A stretch of DNA of 5,633 nt from positions 1 through 5,633 of the forward strand of contig CAKQOW010000084.1 of NCBI GenBank assembly GCA_934256595.1, written 5' to 3'. The notes under the pieces are model-generated. The model saw only the letters and a program-made list of their open reading frames with translations. It had not been told where the DNA came from and did not search any database. Of the stretch, positions 5,558 through 5,633 are shown piece by piece (positions within the stretch are counted from its first letter, which is position 1; the number at the start of each line of letters is the position of its first letter). This stretch comes from an uncultured Clostridia bacterium (GTDB lineage: Bacteria; Bacillota; Clostridia; Peptostreptococcales; Anaerovoracaceae). Made by a program: the position numbers and the translations under genes.

Positions 5558-5633
5558 TGAACTGCACCCCGTCAAGTGGACAATCGAAATAATAAAAAAT
5601 TGGTAACTTGTGGTATCCGGAACCGGTATGGTT
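5558..5633 (-). mobile_element. Probable end of an IS3-family (IS150-type) element
   Basis: From 5558 the plus strand reads TGAACTGCACCCCGTCAAG and continues with TGGACA, like the TG-starting ends of IS150-group IS3 elements, which read roughly TGnACTGCACCCC..AGT.GGACA. The terminal dinucleotides fit the TG...CA rule. The element would extend beyond the right edge, with the operon outside it. Its other end and the 3-5 base target duplication are out of view. The family call rests on recognition of the terminal sequence alone. Confidence 0.5.
5572..5631 (-). CDS. Possible C-terminal tail of an IS3-family transposase (OrfB), partial
   Basis: One minus-strand frame is open from the right edge and stops with TGA at 5574-5572, inside the presumed terminal repeat, as is common for OrfB of IS3 elements. 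It reads PYRFRIPQVTNF followed by seven more residues. The YR near the start could be the YR of the SPxxYR motif that ends many OrfB proteins. With only 19 residues visible and another frame also open, this is weak. If correct, the visible tip is the right end of the element and its transposase is read toward the heat-shock operon. Confidence 0.22.
   Translation of the reverse strand, partial: PYRFRIPQVTNFLLFRLST

Overview
The window holds a complete class I heat-shock operon, hrcA-grpE-dnaK-dnaJ, read on the minus strand from about 5.4 kb down to 0.65 kb. Insertion-sequence material lies on both sides. The gene order, the perfect CIRCE operator ahead of hrcA, and a DnaK that lacks the segment of about 24 residues found in the ATPase domain of Gram-negative DnaK all point to a Gram-positive anaerobe of the Clostridia. 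Moderate base composition, strong purine-rich Shine-Dalgarno sites and the types of IS fit a gut-type clostridial genome, but the genus cannot be told from this window.

Layout from left to right. Positions 1-515 are the 3' part of an ISL3-family insertion sequence: the C-terminus of its transposase on the plus strand, a hairpin that can terminate transcription in both directions, and a probable terminal repeat. Positions 514-585 are a small structured segment that may be the right-end relic of an IS200/IS605-type element. Positions 589-619 are the terminator of the heat-shock operon, followed on the minus strand by T residues. Then come dnaJ (652-1800), a strong hairpin in the dnaK-dnaJ gap (1820-1852), dnaK (1880-3736), grpE (3783-4310) and hrcA (4303-5349, overlapping grpE by 8 bases). 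Upstream of hrcA are a consensus ribosome binding site, CIRCE (5363-5389), a sigma-A type promoter (5400-5428) and an A/T-rich upstream region. A GC-rich hairpin (5478-5510) separates this from the tip of what looks like an IS3-family element (IS150 type) starting at 5558 and running off the right edge.

The four genes form one regulatory and functional unit. HrcA represses the promoter through CIRCE. DnaK is the ATP-driven Hsp70 chaperone, DnaJ delivers substrates and stimulates its ATPase, and GrpE exchanges its nucleotide. In this family HrcA activity is normally tuned by the GroE chaperonin, which is not in the window.

The coding part is ordinary housekeeping sequence and no new defence or metabolic system is visible. 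The points worth a second look are non-coding: the near-perfect palindrome between dnaK and dnaJ with a competing alternative stem, the possible IS605/omega-RNA-like relic beside the operon terminator, and the close packing of IS ends around an essential stress operon.
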